Assembly (NCBI RefSeq): GCF_900198655.1
Contig: NZ_FZPO01000009.1
Coordinates: 33,367-97,366, forward strand
Direction: 5' to 3'
Length of the DNA stretch: 64,000 nucleotides
Source of the DNA: Helicobacter equorum
GTDB taxonomy: Bacteria; Campylobacterota; Campylobacteria; Campylobacterales; Helicobacteraceae
Numbering within the stretch: position 1 is the stretch's first letter; each line of letters starts with the position of its first letter. Below the pieces are notes generated by a model. The model worked only from the letters and a program-made list of their open reading frames with translations. It did not search any database and was not told the origin of the DNA. Positions 34,171-43,956 of this stretch are shown here, piece by piece. The position numbers and the translations under genes were made by a program.

Positions 34171-34908
34171 ATGAATCTCGCCATCATTCCAGCTAGAGGA
34201 GGCTCAAAGCGAATTCCATACAAAAACACTAAACCTTTTTGTGGTAAGCCTATCATAGCCTATGCAATCCAAAATGCCATACAAAGCGAAATTTTTGATG
34301 AAGTGATTGTAAGCACGGATTCAGAAGAAATCGCTACTATCGCTATACAATATGGCGCGAAAGTGCCATTTATGCGCCCACAACACTTAAGTGATGACCA
34401 CACACCCACACTTCCAGTCATAGCACACGCCTTGCAAATGCAACAAGCCCAAGATCTTGATATGGTTTGTTGCTTGTATCCAACCACGCCACTTTTGCCT
34501 ACACACGCACTCACACAAGCTTATACCATACTTTGCAAAGATCATAATGTGCGTTATGTGTTTGGAGCACTTGAATATACACATAGCCCTTGGCGAAGTT
34601 TTAGGCTAGATTCTATCTCGCTACCTACTCATACACATACCACCACACAAGAAGAGGCATTTGCTCCTACACTTTTATATCCACAATTTGAAAAGACACG
34701 ATCCCAAGATCTCGCGCCACTTTATTATGATGCAGGGCAATTTTATTTTGCTAAGGCTTTGAATTTTATGCAACAAATACCCATATTTGCCCCACATTCT
34801 CGCGCTCTTATCCTAAATCCTTTGTATGCTCAAGACATAGATACATCACAAGACTGGCAACTTGCTGAACTAAAATACCAACTTGTGCATACAACAAATG
34901 CCAAATGA
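34171..34908 (+). CDS. pseF: CMP-pseudaminic acid synthetase PseF
   Basis: 245 residues. The nucleotidyltransferase signature IPARGGSKRIPYKNTKPF near residue 5 and STDSEEIATIA near 50 mark the CMP-sialate synthetase family. It activates pseudaminic acid with CTP for flagellin glycosylation. Assignment to PseF rather than NeuA rests on the following pseG and pseH-pseI genes and on the flgH neighbour, the H. pylori arrangement. It overlaps pseG by 4 bases. Confidence 0.93.
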   Translation: MNLAIIPARGGSKRIPYKNTKPFCGKPIIAYAIQNAIQSEIFDEVIVSTDSEEIATIAIQYGAKVPFMRPQHLSDDHTPTLPVIAHALQMQQAQDLDMVCCLYPTTPLLPTHALTQAYTILCKDHNVRYVFGALEYTHSPWRSFRLDSISLPTHTHTTTQEEAFAPTLLYPQFEKTRSQDLAPLYYDAGQFYFAKALNFMQQIPIFAPHSRALILNPLYAQDIDTSQDWQLAELKYQLVHTTNAK

Positions 34909-35834
34909 CACTCTATTATTTCTATGATGATGGCGCTAAAGCTGGATTAGGACACTATCGCCGCATACACCTACTCGCACATAAAATCGAACACATAACA
35001 ACGCACCAAAAAATAGAACATGTGTTTTGTCCCATATCAACGCATACATTACAACACCTAGAGAATCTACACACGTTTTGCACCAATATACACCCACAGC
35101 AAACTTTAGGTGCGATAGTAGATAGCTATATCTTTGGAGCAAAGCATTTTGCCTTGTTAGATTCAGTATTTCCACGCCTTTTGTGTCTTGATGATGAAAA
35201 TCGCAATGTATATCCACCAAAAAGCTTTATTCTTAATGGCACAATTAATGCCCATAAACTCTATCCTCACCACACTAATCAATATATACTAGGCACAGAC
35301 TTTGCACTTTGTGATGAGATATTTACGCCTATACCCTTAGCACAAGAAAAGGTGCATGCAATATTTGTAAGTTTTGGAGGCAGTGATCAACAAAATTTCA
35401 GCACACAGATTCTATCATTTATCCAATCTAGTATGCCCTCTTGTACCATACACCTTGTATTGGGTCAATACTATCCTCACCCGACACCCACAGGAGAAAA
35501 CCTTATATGCCACAATGCCCTTAGCACACTGCAAATGCAGCAAGTCATGCAACAATGTGATATTGCCATAAGTGCAGGTGGTGGCACACTCATAGAACTC
35601 GCCCAAAGCCTTATACCTACCATTATGATTGAATCTGCACCAAACCAACACTTTCAAATCACGCAGTTTGCTACACTTGGTGCATTTAAACATGCCAAAA
35701 GCCTTGCACAAATCCCAGAGATTTTACGATCGCTTGCACCTCAATCCGTGCGCCAAAGTATGAAAAATACTCTAACAACTTTGCATTTTGGGCAAAATAT
35801 ACAATCTGCTCTAAGGAATATCTTTGGCTTATAA
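34905..35834 (+). CDS. pseG: UDP-2,4-diacetamido-2,4,6-trideoxy-altropyranose hydrolase PseG
   Basis: 309-residue GT-B-like hydrolase that removes UDP at step four of pseudaminic acid synthesis. Visible are GAKAGLGHYRRIHLLA near residue 11 (with the catalytic His), VSFGGSDQQN near 152 and ISAGGGTLIELAQ near 222. It overlaps pseF by 4 bases (ATGA). Part of the flgH-pseF-pseG-pseHI operon. Confidence 0.93.
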   Translation: MTLYYFYDDGAKAGLGHYRRIHLLAHKIEHITTHQKIEHVFCPISTHTLQHLENLHTFCTNIHPQQTLGAIVDSYIFGAKHFALLDSVFPRLLCLDDENRNVYPPKSFILNGTINAHKLYPHHTNQYILGTDFALCDEIFTPIPLAQEKVHAIFVSFGGSDQQNFSTQILSFIQSSMPSCTIHLVLGQYYPHPTPTGENLICHNALSTLQMQQVMQQCDIAISAGGGTLIELAQSLIPTIMIESAPNQHFQITQFATLGAFKHAKSLAQIPEILRSLAPQSVRQSMKNTLTTLHFGQNIQSALRNIFGL

Positions 35835-35864
35835 TGTTGCATGGAGATCGCGTGGGAGGAAACA

Positions 35865-37403
35865 ATGAATTATACAATACGTGGCTATGAAGCAAGAGAT
35901 TTTTGCTCTTGTGATAAACATATGTTAGAAGAAATTTTAGCTATCCGCAACACACCACAAGTCGCACAATGGATGTATAGCACACATATCACGCACAAAG
36001 GACATTTTGAGTTTGTCAAACATCTAAAGCAAGATCCAACGCAACGCTATTGGGTTATTTTGCACAAAAATTGTATCCTTGGAGTTGGATCACTCACGCG
36101 CATACGATACAAACATGCTTATCTTGGAATCTATACCAACCCACACGTCACACATATCACGCACAAGGGGCAAAAAATACTACACGTTATCGAGCATATT
36201 GCCCTTAAAGAGTTTGGTTTGCATACTTTGTTTTTGGAAGTAATGAGCACCAATAAACGCGCCCTAGATTTCTATCAAAAGGCTGGATTCACACATAATG
36301 GCATTTTGCAAGATTTTGTGTTACATGATGATGTATTTTGTGATGTGTGCATTATGAGCAAAACACTCAAACAACATCTTACAATCCAATCCACACAAAT
36401 GACACACACGCCTCTAATTGTAGCAGAGCTTAGCGCTAATCACTGCGGAAGTTTAGAGATCGCGCGTCAATCACTCTATGCAATCGCCAAAAGTGGTGCA
36501 AATGCCATAAAACTCCAAACCTACACGCCAGATTGTCTCACGCTTGATGCAAAAAATCAATACTTTAAAATACAAAAGGGGCTATGGAAAGATACATACC
36601 TCTATGAACTTTATAAAAATGCACAAACGCCTTGGGAATGGCATGAAGAGCTTTTTAAATTAGGGCGAGATTTGGGGTTACTTGTCTTTAGTTCGCCATT
36701 TTCTAAGCAAGGGGTAGATTTTTTAGAATCTCTTAATTGCCCTATGTATAAAATTGCGAGTTTTGAGGTGCTAGATCTTGAGCTTATAGAATATGTGGCA
36801 AGACTAAAAAAACCTATGATACTCTCAAGTGGTATAGCCGATGAACGAGAACTCCAAGAAGCAATAACACTATGCAAGAAGCATGGGGTGCGTGATATTA
36901 CGCTACTTTTATGCACAAGTGCTTATCCTGCACCATTAGATTCTATGCACCTAGCAAGTATGCGTGCATTTGGGCAGAGATTTGGTGTAAAGTTTGGACT
37001 CTCTGATCATACGCTTGGCACTCTGTGTGCGAGTATGGCTGCAACACTTGGGGCTAGTATGATAGAAAAACACTTCATTTTAGACAAAAATTTGCAAAGC
37101 CTAGATAGTGCATTTAGCCTTGATGCAAAAGAATTTAGTGAGCTTGTCAAAGATATTGCGCGTGTGCGTGAGATTATGGGAAATGAGAATTTTAGAATAT
37201 CACAAAAACATGGGCGTGAGTTTGCTAGAAGCATTTGGGTAGCACGAGATATAGCAATGGGTGAAGAACTCACAAGAGAAAATATCAAAATATTGCGACC
37301 AAATGGTGGGCTACATCCACGAAATTATGAAACCCTTTTAGGGCGTAAAGCATCACGCGATCTCAAATTCGGAGAACCACTCACTCAACAAGATTTCATC
37401 TAA
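35865..37403 (+). CDS. Fused PseH-PseI: N-acetyltransferase plus pseudaminic acid synthase
   Basis: 512 residues. Residues about 1-165 are a GNAT acetyltransferase like PseH (EILAIRNTPQVAQWM; HKGQKILHVIEHIALKEF as acyl-CoA region; NKRALDFYQKAGF). A short Thr/Gln linker (TIQSTQMTHT) joins it to about residues 177-512, a complete NeuB-type synthase, PseI (IVAELSANHCGS; KLQTYTPDCLTLD; SSPFSKQGVDFL; LSDHTLG; IEKHFILDK; SAF-like end). In H. pylori these are separate genes. PseH acetylates the 4-amino group before PseG, and PseI condenses the sugar with PEP. I chose ATG 35865 because GGGAGG lies just upstream; the frame from 35841 adds eight residues. No stop or shift breaks the fusion. Confidence 0.93.
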   Translation: MNYTIRGYEARDFCSCDKHMLEEILAIRNTPQVAQWMYSTHITHKGHFEFVKHLKQDPTQRYWVILHKNCILGVGSLTRIRYKHAYLGIYTNPHVTHITHKGQKILHVIEHIALKEFGLHTLFLEVMSTNKRALDFYQKAGFTHNGILQDFVLHDDVFCDVCIMSKTLKQHLTIQSTQMTHTPLIVAELSANHCGSLEIARQSLYAIAKSGANAIKLQTYTPDCLTLDAKNQYFKIQKGLWKDTYLYELYKNAQTPWEWHEELFKLGRDLGLLVFSSPFSKQGVDFLESLNCPMYKIASFEVLDLELIEYVARLKKPMILSSGIADERELQEAITLCKKHGVRDITLLLCTSAYPAPLDSMHLASMRAFGQRFGVKFGLSDHTLGTLCASMAATLGASMIEKHFILDKNLQSLDSAFSLDAKEFSELVKDIARVREIMGNENFRISQKHGREFARSIWVARDIAMGEELTRENIKILRPNGGLHPRNYETLLGRKASRDLKFGEPLTQQDFI

Positions 37404-37456
37404 ATGTGTATCATGGAGAATTTTCATGTAAAATATCCCAAAAACACCCCCAAGCC

Positions 37457-37484
37457 TTGACTTTTGTATAAAACTCGCTAAAAT
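37457..37484 (+). promoter_or_regulatory. Housekeeping promoter for hup
   Basis: TTGACT (37457-37462) and TAAAAT (37479-37484) with a 16-base spacer lie 39 bases before the hup ATG. This is the most consensus-like promoter in the window and suits an abundant nucleoid protein. Confidence 0.75.
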
Positions 37485-37523
37485 ATGCGCGTCTCTAAAA
37501 AATTTTATCACAAGGGGTTTATC

Positions 37524-37805
37524 ATGAACAAGGCTACTTTTGTTGAACTTGTTAAAATTGCAGGAAAGTTTGAAACAAAAAAAGATGCTGAAAGAGCAGT
37601 AAATGCTTTTATAGAAGCTGTAACTAAAGCACTTGCTAAAAAAGAAAGTGTTGAATTAGTTGGTTTTGGTAAATTTGAGACTGCTATCCAAAAAGCAAAA
37701 ACAGGTAAAGTTCCTGGAACCAACAAGACATATACTACTAAAGAAAAGAGAGTTCCTAAATTTAGACCTGGTAAAGGTTTGAAAGACCTTGTGAGCAAAA
37801 AATAA
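37524..37805 (+). CDS. hup: DNA-binding protein HU
   Basis: 93-residue nucleoid protein. MNKATFVELVKIAGK and the central GFGKFE turn are followed by the DNA-binding arm GTNKTYTTKEKRVPKFRPGKGLKD, with RVPKF and RPGK as HU marks. AAGGGG precedes the ATG at 37524; the longer frame from 37485 is rejected because it starts within the promoter. Codons look highly expressed. A strong terminator follows, so it is monocistronic. Confidence 0.96.
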   Translation: MNKATFVELVKIAGKFETKKDAERAVNAFIEAVTKALAKKESVELVGFGKFETAIQKAKTGKVPGTNKTYTTKEKRVPKFRPGKGLKDLVSKK

Positions 37806-37817
37806 CTTTGCTTACTT

Positions 37818-37848
37818 TCTAGGGATATGCCCTAGATTCTCTTTTTTT
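37818..37848 (+). terminator. Rho-independent terminator of hup
   Basis: TCTAGGG, loop ATATG, CCCTAGA (37818-37836) form a perfect 7-bp stem followed by TTCTC and a run of seven T (37842-37848), 12 bases after the stop codon. Confidence 0.88.
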
Positions 37849-37867
37849 AATTCTTTTTTGTATTCTT

Positions 37868-38770
37868 TTATTTCATTAGCGTATCAAGACTTTCTTTAAT
37901 ATTCTTTCCTTCTGTGATCGCATACACTTCGTGTGCAATAGGCACATAAATGCCTTTTTCTTGTCCAATTTTTGTGATAGCTTCTGAAGTTTTTACACCT
38001 TCTGCAACCTCTCCTAGCTCACACAGAATATCTTGCATTGTTTTGCCCTTTGCAAGTCCTAATCCCACACGATAGTTGCGCGACATTGTAGAATTTGATG
38101 TCAAAAACAAATCTCCAGCACCAGAGAGACCCAAAAATGTCTCCATCTTTGCACCAAAATGCTCGCCAAAACGATTCATCTCCACAAGACCACGCGCCAA
38201 TAATGAGGCTTTGGCGTTTGCTCCTAGATTCAATCCATCGCAGATTCCTGCAGCAATAGCGATGACATTTTTATACGCTCCAGCTATCTCACCGCCTATC
38301 ACATCAAGACTTTCATAGGTTTTAATAAAACTTGGCATAAGTGCTCCAAACTCTTGAGCAAGCAAAAGATTATGTGCATGAATCACAAGTGCGCAAGGCA
38401 ATGATTGTAGCACTTCTGAAGCGAAACTTGGACCACACAGATAGGCGACATTATTTTGTGATGTGTATTGCGCATAAATATCACTCACAAATGCGTTATG
38501 CGCAGTTTCTATGCCCTTAGAGGCAGCAAGAATCTTACAATCTTTGGGTAATGCTATACCTCCCAACCAATCCCTTAAGGCATTTGTTGCAATTGCTATG
38601 ACAAAATATTCACTCATCAAGGCTTCAGTAAGCTCTACTTGCCTAATATTTGCAGCGACCATATCCCTCACATCACGCCTAGATACAATGCACACTTCGT
38701 TTTTTTGCGAAAGCGAAAAAGCTAAAGCCCTCCCCCAAGATCCACCACCAAAAACACTCACGCTAGCCAT
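37868..38770 (-). CDS. gpsA: Glycerol-3-phosphate dehydrogenase [NAD(P)+] GpsA
   Basis: 300 residues making sn-glycerol-3-phosphate for phospholipids. SVFGGGSWGRALAF near the start is the NAD motif, YLCGPSFASEV the conserved middle, GAYKNVIAIAAGICDGL with the catalytic Lys, and LGLSGAGDLFLT the substrate loop. I use the ATG at 38770; a frame from 38785 overlaps the symporter gene and gives an abnormal start. It overlaps the symporter stop region by a few bases at most and follows it on the same strand. Confidence 0.95.
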   Translation of the reverse strand: MASVSVFGGGSWGRALAFSLSQKNEVCIVSRRDVRDMVAANIRQVELTEALMSEYFVIAIATNALRDWLGGIALPKDCKILAASKGIETAHNAFVSDIYAQYTSQNNVAYLCGPSFASEVLQSLPCALVIHAHNLLLAQEFGALMPSFIKTYESLDVIGGEIAGAYKNVIAIAAGICDGLNLGANAKASLLARGLVEMNRFGEHFGAKMETFLGLSGAGDLFLTSNSTMSRNYRVGLGLAKGKTMQDILCELGEVAEGVKTSEAITKIGQEKGIYVPIAHEVYAITEGKNIKESLDTLMK

Positions 38771-38772
38771 AA

Positions 38773-40173
38773 TTATTTCCAGCACTCTGTATTGGTAATC
38801 CCCACACTAGAAGCCTTAAAGCGTGGATCTTTTCCTGCCTTGCGTTGCACTTCATAATCATGCAACACACGCAATGCAATGTTTCCAAGCAATACAATTG
38901 CTACAATATTGATAATAGCCATAATTCCCATAAAAATATCTGCCAAATCCCACGCAAGATCAAAACCTATCTGTGTCCCAACAAAAACCATAAGCACCGC
39001 ACTTGCACGAAAAATATTAAGAGCTATTTTGTTATCGGTAATAAACTTAAAATTCATCTGTGCATAAAAAAAATTACCAATAAGCGAAGTGAACGCAAAA
39101 AGTATAACAGCGACACTCACAAAATGCAATCCAAACTCTCCCAAATATCCCTGCATGACCTTTTGCATAATCGGCATCCCCTTTAGCCCATGAAGATTCT
39201 CTTGAGAACAAAGCACCATGAGCGCAGTAGCGGTGCAAATTATAATTGTATCAATAAACACAGAGAGTGTTTGCACCATGCCTTGTTTAGCTGGGTGTGT
39301 AGTGTGTGCGGCAGCTGCAGCATTTGGTGCAGAACCCATACCTGCCTCATTAGAAAACAAACCACGCTTGATACCTATCACCATAGCACTTCCAGCAAAA
39401 CCTCCAAAAATTGCCTCAAAATCAAAAGCTTGTTCAAAGATATGCATGAACACACGAGGCAATTCAGCAAAATGCATTATGATCACAAAAGCCGCAACAC
39501 CAAAATACCCAATTGCCATAATTGGCACAAGCACAGAAGCAATAAATGCAGAAGATTTATGTTTACCATAAAAAAATCCCACTACCGATATTGACAACAA
39601 AATACCAAGGAAGATTGTAAAATAACTATTTTGAAATGAATCTTGACCTATGTATATCTCAAAAACAGAAGTAAGCGTGTAAGCTTGTAAGCCATTAAAC
39701 CCGTATGTAAAACACGCTATAAGCGAGATAGCAAACACAATCCCAAAACTTCTAGAACCCAATGCGCTTTGTATATAATATGCAGGACCACCTTTATAAT
39801 TATAAGCACCATCTTTGCGTTTATACACTTGCGCAAGCGTACTTTCTACAAAGGCACTCGCTCCACCAAGCAAAGCAGTAACCCACATCCAAAAAAGCGC
39901 ACCCACGCCTCCGACACTCATTGCAACTGCCACACCCACAATATTTCCTATTCCTACGCGCGATGCAGTAGAAATCATCAATGCCCCAAATGATGATACA
40001 TGCTCTTCATGTGATTTTTCGCGCAAAATCTTTAAGACTTGTGGCAAAAAGCGAAATTGAATAAATCGTGTGCGAATACTAAAATAGATTCCACACGCAA
40101 TAAGCATAAAAACCAAGAGATATGTATAAAGAAAGGCATTGATAGACTCAAAAAAAAGCATAATATGTTGCAT
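38773..40173 (-). CDS. AGCS-family sodium:alanine/glycine symporter
   Basis: 466 residues with about ten membrane segments. The family signature GGVGALFWMWVTALLGGASAF lies near residue 86 (short form: G-x-x-FWMWVTA), preceded by GIGNIVGVAVA, and GLFSNEAGMGSAPNAAAAA is present near 270. It imports small neutral amino acids with sodium; H. pylori has a similar D-alanine/glycine carrier. AAAGGGGAG precedes the ATG at 40173. Confidence 0.95.
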   Translation of the reverse strand: MQHIMLFFESINAFLYTYLLVFMLIACGIYFSIRTRFIQFRFLPQVLKILREKSHEEHVSSFGALMISTASRVGIGNIVGVAVAMSVGGVGALFWMWVTALLGGASAFVESTLAQVYKRKDGAYNYKGGPAYYIQSALGSRSFGIVFAISLIACFTYGFNGLQAYTLTSVFEIYIGQDSFQNSYFTIFLGILLSISVVGFFYGKHKSSAFIASVLVPIMAIGYFGVAAFVIIMHFAELPRVFMHIFEQAFDFEAIFGGFAGSAMVIGIKRGLFSNEAGMGSAPNAAAAAHTTHPAKQGMVQTLSVFIDTIIICTATALMVLCSQENLHGLKGMPIMQKVMQGYLGEFGLHFVSVAVILFAFTSLIGNFFYAQMNFKFITDNKIALNIFRASAVLMVFVGTQIGFDLAWDLADIFMGIMAIINIVAIVLLGNIALRVLHDYEVQRKAGKDPRFKASSVGITNTECWK

Positions 40174-40221
40174 AAACTCCCCTTTGCCAGTAGTAATTTT
40201 ACTATCATAAAGTCCTTAATC

Positions 40222-41403
40222 TTACATTTTTCTTAGACCTACTGCCACCAAAAGCACAAAAATAGTAATTCCAAGTCCCAAAAAAAGCTCTAAAAGCCCA
40301 TAAAGTCGTATAAATGGCTGGGTAATGAGTGGCGAGGCAAATTGCCCTAAAAACATAAAAGAGCTCATAAAGCCCATAGCCTTACCTGTATGATGAGGTT
40401 TAGCAATACTAAAAAGATATGAATTGTTATTGACAACAATAAGACCACAGCCACAGCCAAGCAAAATAAGCGCAAATAGCACAACCAAATATGTATGAAA
40501 CACAAAAAAGATTAAAAACGCACTTCCCATGGCAGCTAAAGCTATGAGATACACTTGTTTAATACTAAGGTAGATTCTAATACGCTCATAAAAAAGCGCG
40601 ATAATACCAAACGATAATGCAGAAATTGCCATAGAAATTCCCACAATCTTTGGACTCTCATGCAAATACTGCGTGATAAAAAATGGTAAGCGCGTGGGTG
40701 AGACAAAATACGTAGCCATGACAAAAAAGCCCATAAAATATACTGGAATAAATGGACAGATTCTAAAAGGCTCATCATCTACATGTTCTTGTGGTATGTG
40801 TTTAGGCGTTTTTGGCTCAAAAAGATATATACTTGCCAAAATAAAAAATACAAAACCCAAAAAATATACCAAAAATGGATAACGCCAACTCAATGCAGAT
40901 AAATACCCAGCTATACTTAAAAATACTGCACTTCCTCCGGCTGTGGCAAAACCCTGAACTCCAAGCATTTTTTGTCGCTCATTACCTGTATAATAACTCG
41001 CCACTAATATCGAAGCGGAAGTCATCACAAATGCCGTAGCTATACCAAAAACACAACGCGAAATCAGAATATAATAAATATTATCAAGCCAGAATCCAAG
41101 CACCCCTGCACTACTCCAAATTACCATCGAAGGAAGCAAGAAACGCAATTTTCCAAATGTATCAATTGCTATGCCAGCTATAGGTGAAAAAAACACTACA
41201 AAAAGCGAGGGAATAGTAAGAATCAGTGGGACAAGCACATCAGCGTGAGGAATATGAGCAAAATGCTCACTAAGCGCAGGAAGTGAGGGTGAGATAACAA
41301 CATTTCCAAGCACAGTCATTGAAGTGCTTGCAAACAATGCCACCAAAAACAGAGGCTTGTGTGTCAGCGTATGAATCTTTTTGTCAAGTTTTGTCATAGA
41401 CAT
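40222..41403 (-). CDS. MFS transporter (drug efflux-like, 12 TM)
   Basis: 393 residues, twelve hydrophobic segments in two halves. SPIAGIAIDTFGKLRFLLP between TM2 and TM3 is the major facilitator motif A, and TGNERQKMLGVQGFATAGGSAVF resembles the motif C region of drug antiporters. The substrate is unknown. There is no close neighbour that indicates it: it lies 48 bases upstream of the symporter and 45 bases after accC on the same strand. Confidence 0.88.
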   Translation of the reverse strand: MSMTKLDKKIHTLTHKPLFLVALFASTSMTVLGNVVISPSLPALSEHFAHIPHADVLVPLILTIPSLFVVFFSPIAGIAIDTFGKLRFLLPSMVIWSSAGVLGFWLDNIYYILISRCVFGIATAFVMTSASILVASYYTGNERQKMLGVQGFATAGGSAVFLSIAGYLSALSWRYPFLVYFLGFVFFILASIYLFEPKTPKHIPQEHVDDEPFRICPFIPVYFMGFFVMATYFVSPTRLPFFITQYLHESPKIVGISMAISALSFGIIALFYERIRIYLSIKQVYLIALAAMGSAFLIFFVFHTYLVVLFALILLGCGCGLIVVNNNSYLFSIAKPHHTGKAMGFMSSFMFLGQFASPLITQPFIRLYGLLELFLGLGITIFVLLVAVGLRKM

Positions 41404-41448
41404 ACTACAATCATATTAAAGATTACATAACTTACATTTATATACGAG

Positions 41449-42801
41449 TTACGACAAAAACGTTTGTTCCAAATATTTTGTATGAATAACAGAATCATGA
41501 AAATCTTTATTTTCCATCATTTTGATATGAAAAGGAATGGTTGTTTTGATACCTTCGATACAAAATTCCTTAAGTGCGCGATGTATTCTAACGATAGCTT
41601 CTTGTCTATTGTGTCCCCATACAATGAGCTTACCTATCATAGAATCATAATGCATAGGAACACTATAACCACCATACGCATGAGTGTCAAGACGCACATT
41701 GGCACCACCTGGGCTTATCCATTTGGTAATTTTACCTGGGCATGGATAAAATTTTTCAGGATCTTCAGCAGTGATGCGACACTCTATACTATGTCCCCTA
41801 AACGTAATACTCTCTTGTGGTGGGAGTTTTTCGCCTTCAGCAATACGTATCATCCATTCTACAAGATCTAGCCCGCTAATCATCTCACTCACAGTATGCT
41901 CGACTTGCAAACGCGTATTCATCTCCATAAAATAAAAATCTTCGTAATTTGCATCAAGCAAAAATTCAAATGTCCCAGCACCCACATAACCAATATATTT
42001 AGCCGCCTTGACTGCTGTTTCTAAAAGTTTTTGTCGCACTTCTTCTTTAAGCACAACTGCAGGAGCTTCCTCGATAAGCTTTTGTTGTCGTCTCTGTGCC
42101 GAACAATCACGCTCACCAATATGCACAACATTGCCATGCTTATCGGCTAGAATCTGCACTTCGATATGCTTTGGATTACGAATAAATTTTTCCATATAAA
42201 TTGTGCCATCACCAAACGCACTTACCGCTTCAGATTCAGCTGCAAGATACAGATTCTTTAAAAATTCAGGTTTTTCAACTACGCGCATACCGCGTCCACC
42301 ACCACCTGCAGCAGCTTTTAAAATCACAGGATAGCCTATTTCTTCAGCAACCTTTTGGGCTTCTTTATAATCTTTAAGTGCGCCATCACTTCCCATGATC
42401 ACAGGCACACCTGCTTCTTTCATCACATCTTTAGCCTTGGATTTATCGCTCATAAGCACCATTACTTCACTGCTAGGTCCGATAAATTCGATATTATGAT
42501 GCGCACAAATCTCTACAAAGTTTTGATTTTCAGACAAAAATCCATAACCCGGAAAAATTGCATCGGCATCAAAAAGTTCTGCTGCGCTCATAATGGCTGG
42601 GATATTGAGATAACTCTGACTTGACTTGTCTCCACCTACGCATACCTTTGCATCGGCTATATCAAGATAATGTGTGTTTTTATCGGCGGTAGAATAAATA
42701 GCAATAGCTTGCTTACCCATTTCTTGAATAGTCCTAATAGCTCTTAGTGCGATTTCTCCGCGATTTGCTATTAAGATTCTTTGTATTTTTTTTGTGCCCA
42801 T
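41449..42801 (-). CDS. accC: Acetyl-CoA carboxylase, biotin carboxylase subunit AccC
   Basis: 450 residues carrying out ATP-dependent carboxylation of biotin on AccB. RILIANRGEIALRAIRT at the start, KAAAGGGGRGMRVV (ATP-grasp glycine loop), ERDCSAQRRQQKLIEEAP and MNTRLQVEHTVSEM are diagnostic. Ten bases downstream of accB, the order known in H. pylori. An A8 run in codons 3-6 (GTKKIQ) is present but in frame. Confidence 0.97.
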   Translation of the reverse strand: MGTKKIQRILIANRGEIALRAIRTIQEMGKQAIAIYSTADKNTHYLDIADAKVCVGGDKSSQSYLNIPAIMSAAELFDADAIFPGYGFLSENQNFVEICAHHNIEFIGPSSEVMVLMSDKSKAKDVMKEAGVPVIMGSDGALKDYKEAQKVAEEIGYPVILKAAAGGGGRGMRVVEKPEFLKNLYLAAESEAVSAFGDGTIYMEKFIRNPKHIEVQILADKHGNVVHIGERDCSAQRRQQKLIEEAPAVVLKEEVRQKLLETAVKAAKYIGYVGAGTFEFLLDANYEDFYFMEMNTRLQVEHTVSEMISGLDLVEWMIRIAEGEKLPPQESITFRGHSIECRITAEDPEKFYPCPGKITKWISPGGANVRLDTHAYGGYSVPMHYDSMIGKLIVWGHNRQEAIVRIHRALKEFCIEGIKTTIPFHIKMMENKDFHDSVIHTKYLEQTFLS

Positions 42802-42810
42802 AGGAATACC

Positions 42811-43272
42811 TTAGAGTTTTTGGATACGCACAAGGTTAGTACTAAACTCAACTGGTGTAGCATCATCTACCTCAATAGAAAGAATCTTACAATCACATTC
42901 TGCTTCAATCTCATTCATAATCTTCATCGCTTCAATAATGCCGATAGTCTGTCCTTTTTTAACCGTATCACCAACATTGACATAAGGGGCTGCACCCGGG
43001 CTTGGGCAACGATAAAATGTTCCAACCATTGGAGAAGCGATAAATTCTCCACCTTGGGCTTGTGGAGCCACTGGAGCTGGTGTAGAAGCCAAGGCTTGTG
43101 ATGCTTCATTTGAAACTACAGGAGATACAACTGGAGCTTGTGGAACACTCACTGGAGCAACACTTGTGTATTTCTCAAGCTTTAACTCAAACTCTCCGTC
43201 TTTAAGATTGAGTTTTGCGATTTGACTATTTCCAAAAACTTCCATAAGTTTTTTGATTTCTTGTAAGTTCAT
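42811..43272 (-). CDS. accB: Acetyl-CoA carboxylase, biotin carboxyl carrier protein AccB
   Basis: 153 residues. The biotinylation motif EAMKIMNEIEA is near residue 116, with the Lys as biotin site. An Ala/Pro/Val-rich flexible linker (about 40-80) connects a short N-terminal segment to the biotinyl domain, as usual. GAAGGTGG precedes the ATG. It is divergent from dcd across a 111-base gap. Confidence 0.97.
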   Translation of the reverse strand: MNLQEIKKLMEVFGNSQIAKLNLKDGEFELKLEKYTSVAPVSVPQAPVVSPVVSNEASQALASTPAPVAPQAQGGEFIASPMVGTFYRCPSPGAAPYVNVGDTVKKGQTIGIIEAMKIMNEIEAECDCKILSIEVDDATPVEFSTNLVRIQKL

Positions 43273-43307
43273 CTAACCCACCTTCTAAAATTCAAAATTT
43301 AATCTGC

Positions 43308-43313
43308 TATAAT
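43308..43313 (+). promoter_or_regulatory. Probable -10 box (TATAAT) for dcd
   Basis: TATAAT in the divergent accB-dcd gap, 70 bases before the dcd start. The leader after it is long and contains no obvious structure. Confidence 0.45.
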
Positions 43314-43383
43314 ACCACATTTTCAAGTAAAGCAAGGTTATTTCTTAGCCTATCTTGCAACTTCACAATAATGAGGGGTGTTT

Positions 43384-43950
43384 ATGGGTCTTAAATCAGA
43401 TACTTGGATACGAGAAATGAGTTTGCAAAATGCGATGATAGAGCCATTTTGTGAAAAGCAAGTGAGTAAAGAAACCATTAGTTATGGACTTTCTAGCTAT
43501 GGTTATGATATTCGTGTAGGTGAAGAGTTTATGATCTTTAGCAATATAGGTGCTACATTAGTAGATCCCAAGAATTTCAAAGAAGAAAATGTAATCATAA
43601 AACGTGTCAAAGAATATTGCATTATCCCTCCAAATTCTTTTGCACTAGCCCATAGCATAGAATATTTCAAAATGCCTCGCGACACGCTTGCCATTTGCCT
43701 TGGTAAAAGCACATATGCACGATGTGGAATTATTGTCAATGTTACGCCATTTGAGCCAGAATTTGAAGGACATATCACTATAGAAATTTCCAATACTACG
43801 CCACTTCCGGCTAAAATCTATGCTAATGAAGGGATTGCGCAAGTCTTATTTTTACAAGGCGATGAAATATGCGAGGTAAGTTATAAAGATAGAGGTGGTA
43901 AATACCAAGGGCAAAGAGGCATTACTTTGCCGAAAATTCTCAAACACTAA
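43384..43950 (+). CDS. dcd: dCTP deaminase
   Basis: 188 residues that deaminate dCTP to dUTP for thymidylate synthesis. Visible are [14 protein letters not shown] near residue 29, [33 protein letters not shown] (key residues: the R of ARCG and the E of EPEFEGH in the active site) and GIAQVLFL. I take the ATG at 43384 with GAGGGG upstream instead of a GTG six bases earlier. In H. pylori dcd also sits beside accB-accC. Confidence 0.96.
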   Translation: MGLKSDTWIREMSLQNAMIEPFCEKQVSKETISYGLSSYGYDIRVGEEFMIFSNIGATLVDPKNFKEENVIIKRVKEYCIIPPNSFALAHSIEYFKMPRDTLAICLGKSTYARCGIIVNVTPFEPEFEGHITIEISNTTPLPAKIYANEGIAQVLFLQGDEICEVSYKDRGGKYQGQRGITLPKILKH

Positions 43951-43956
43951 ACCTAA

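Noticed and set aside
35841..35864. Longer start of pseH-pseI
   Set aside because: The GGGAGG ribosome site lies inside this extension and serves the ATG at 35865.
37485..37523. Longer HU frame
   Set aside because: Begins at the edge of the promoter -10 box; HU starts at MNKATFVELVK with AAGGGG upstream.
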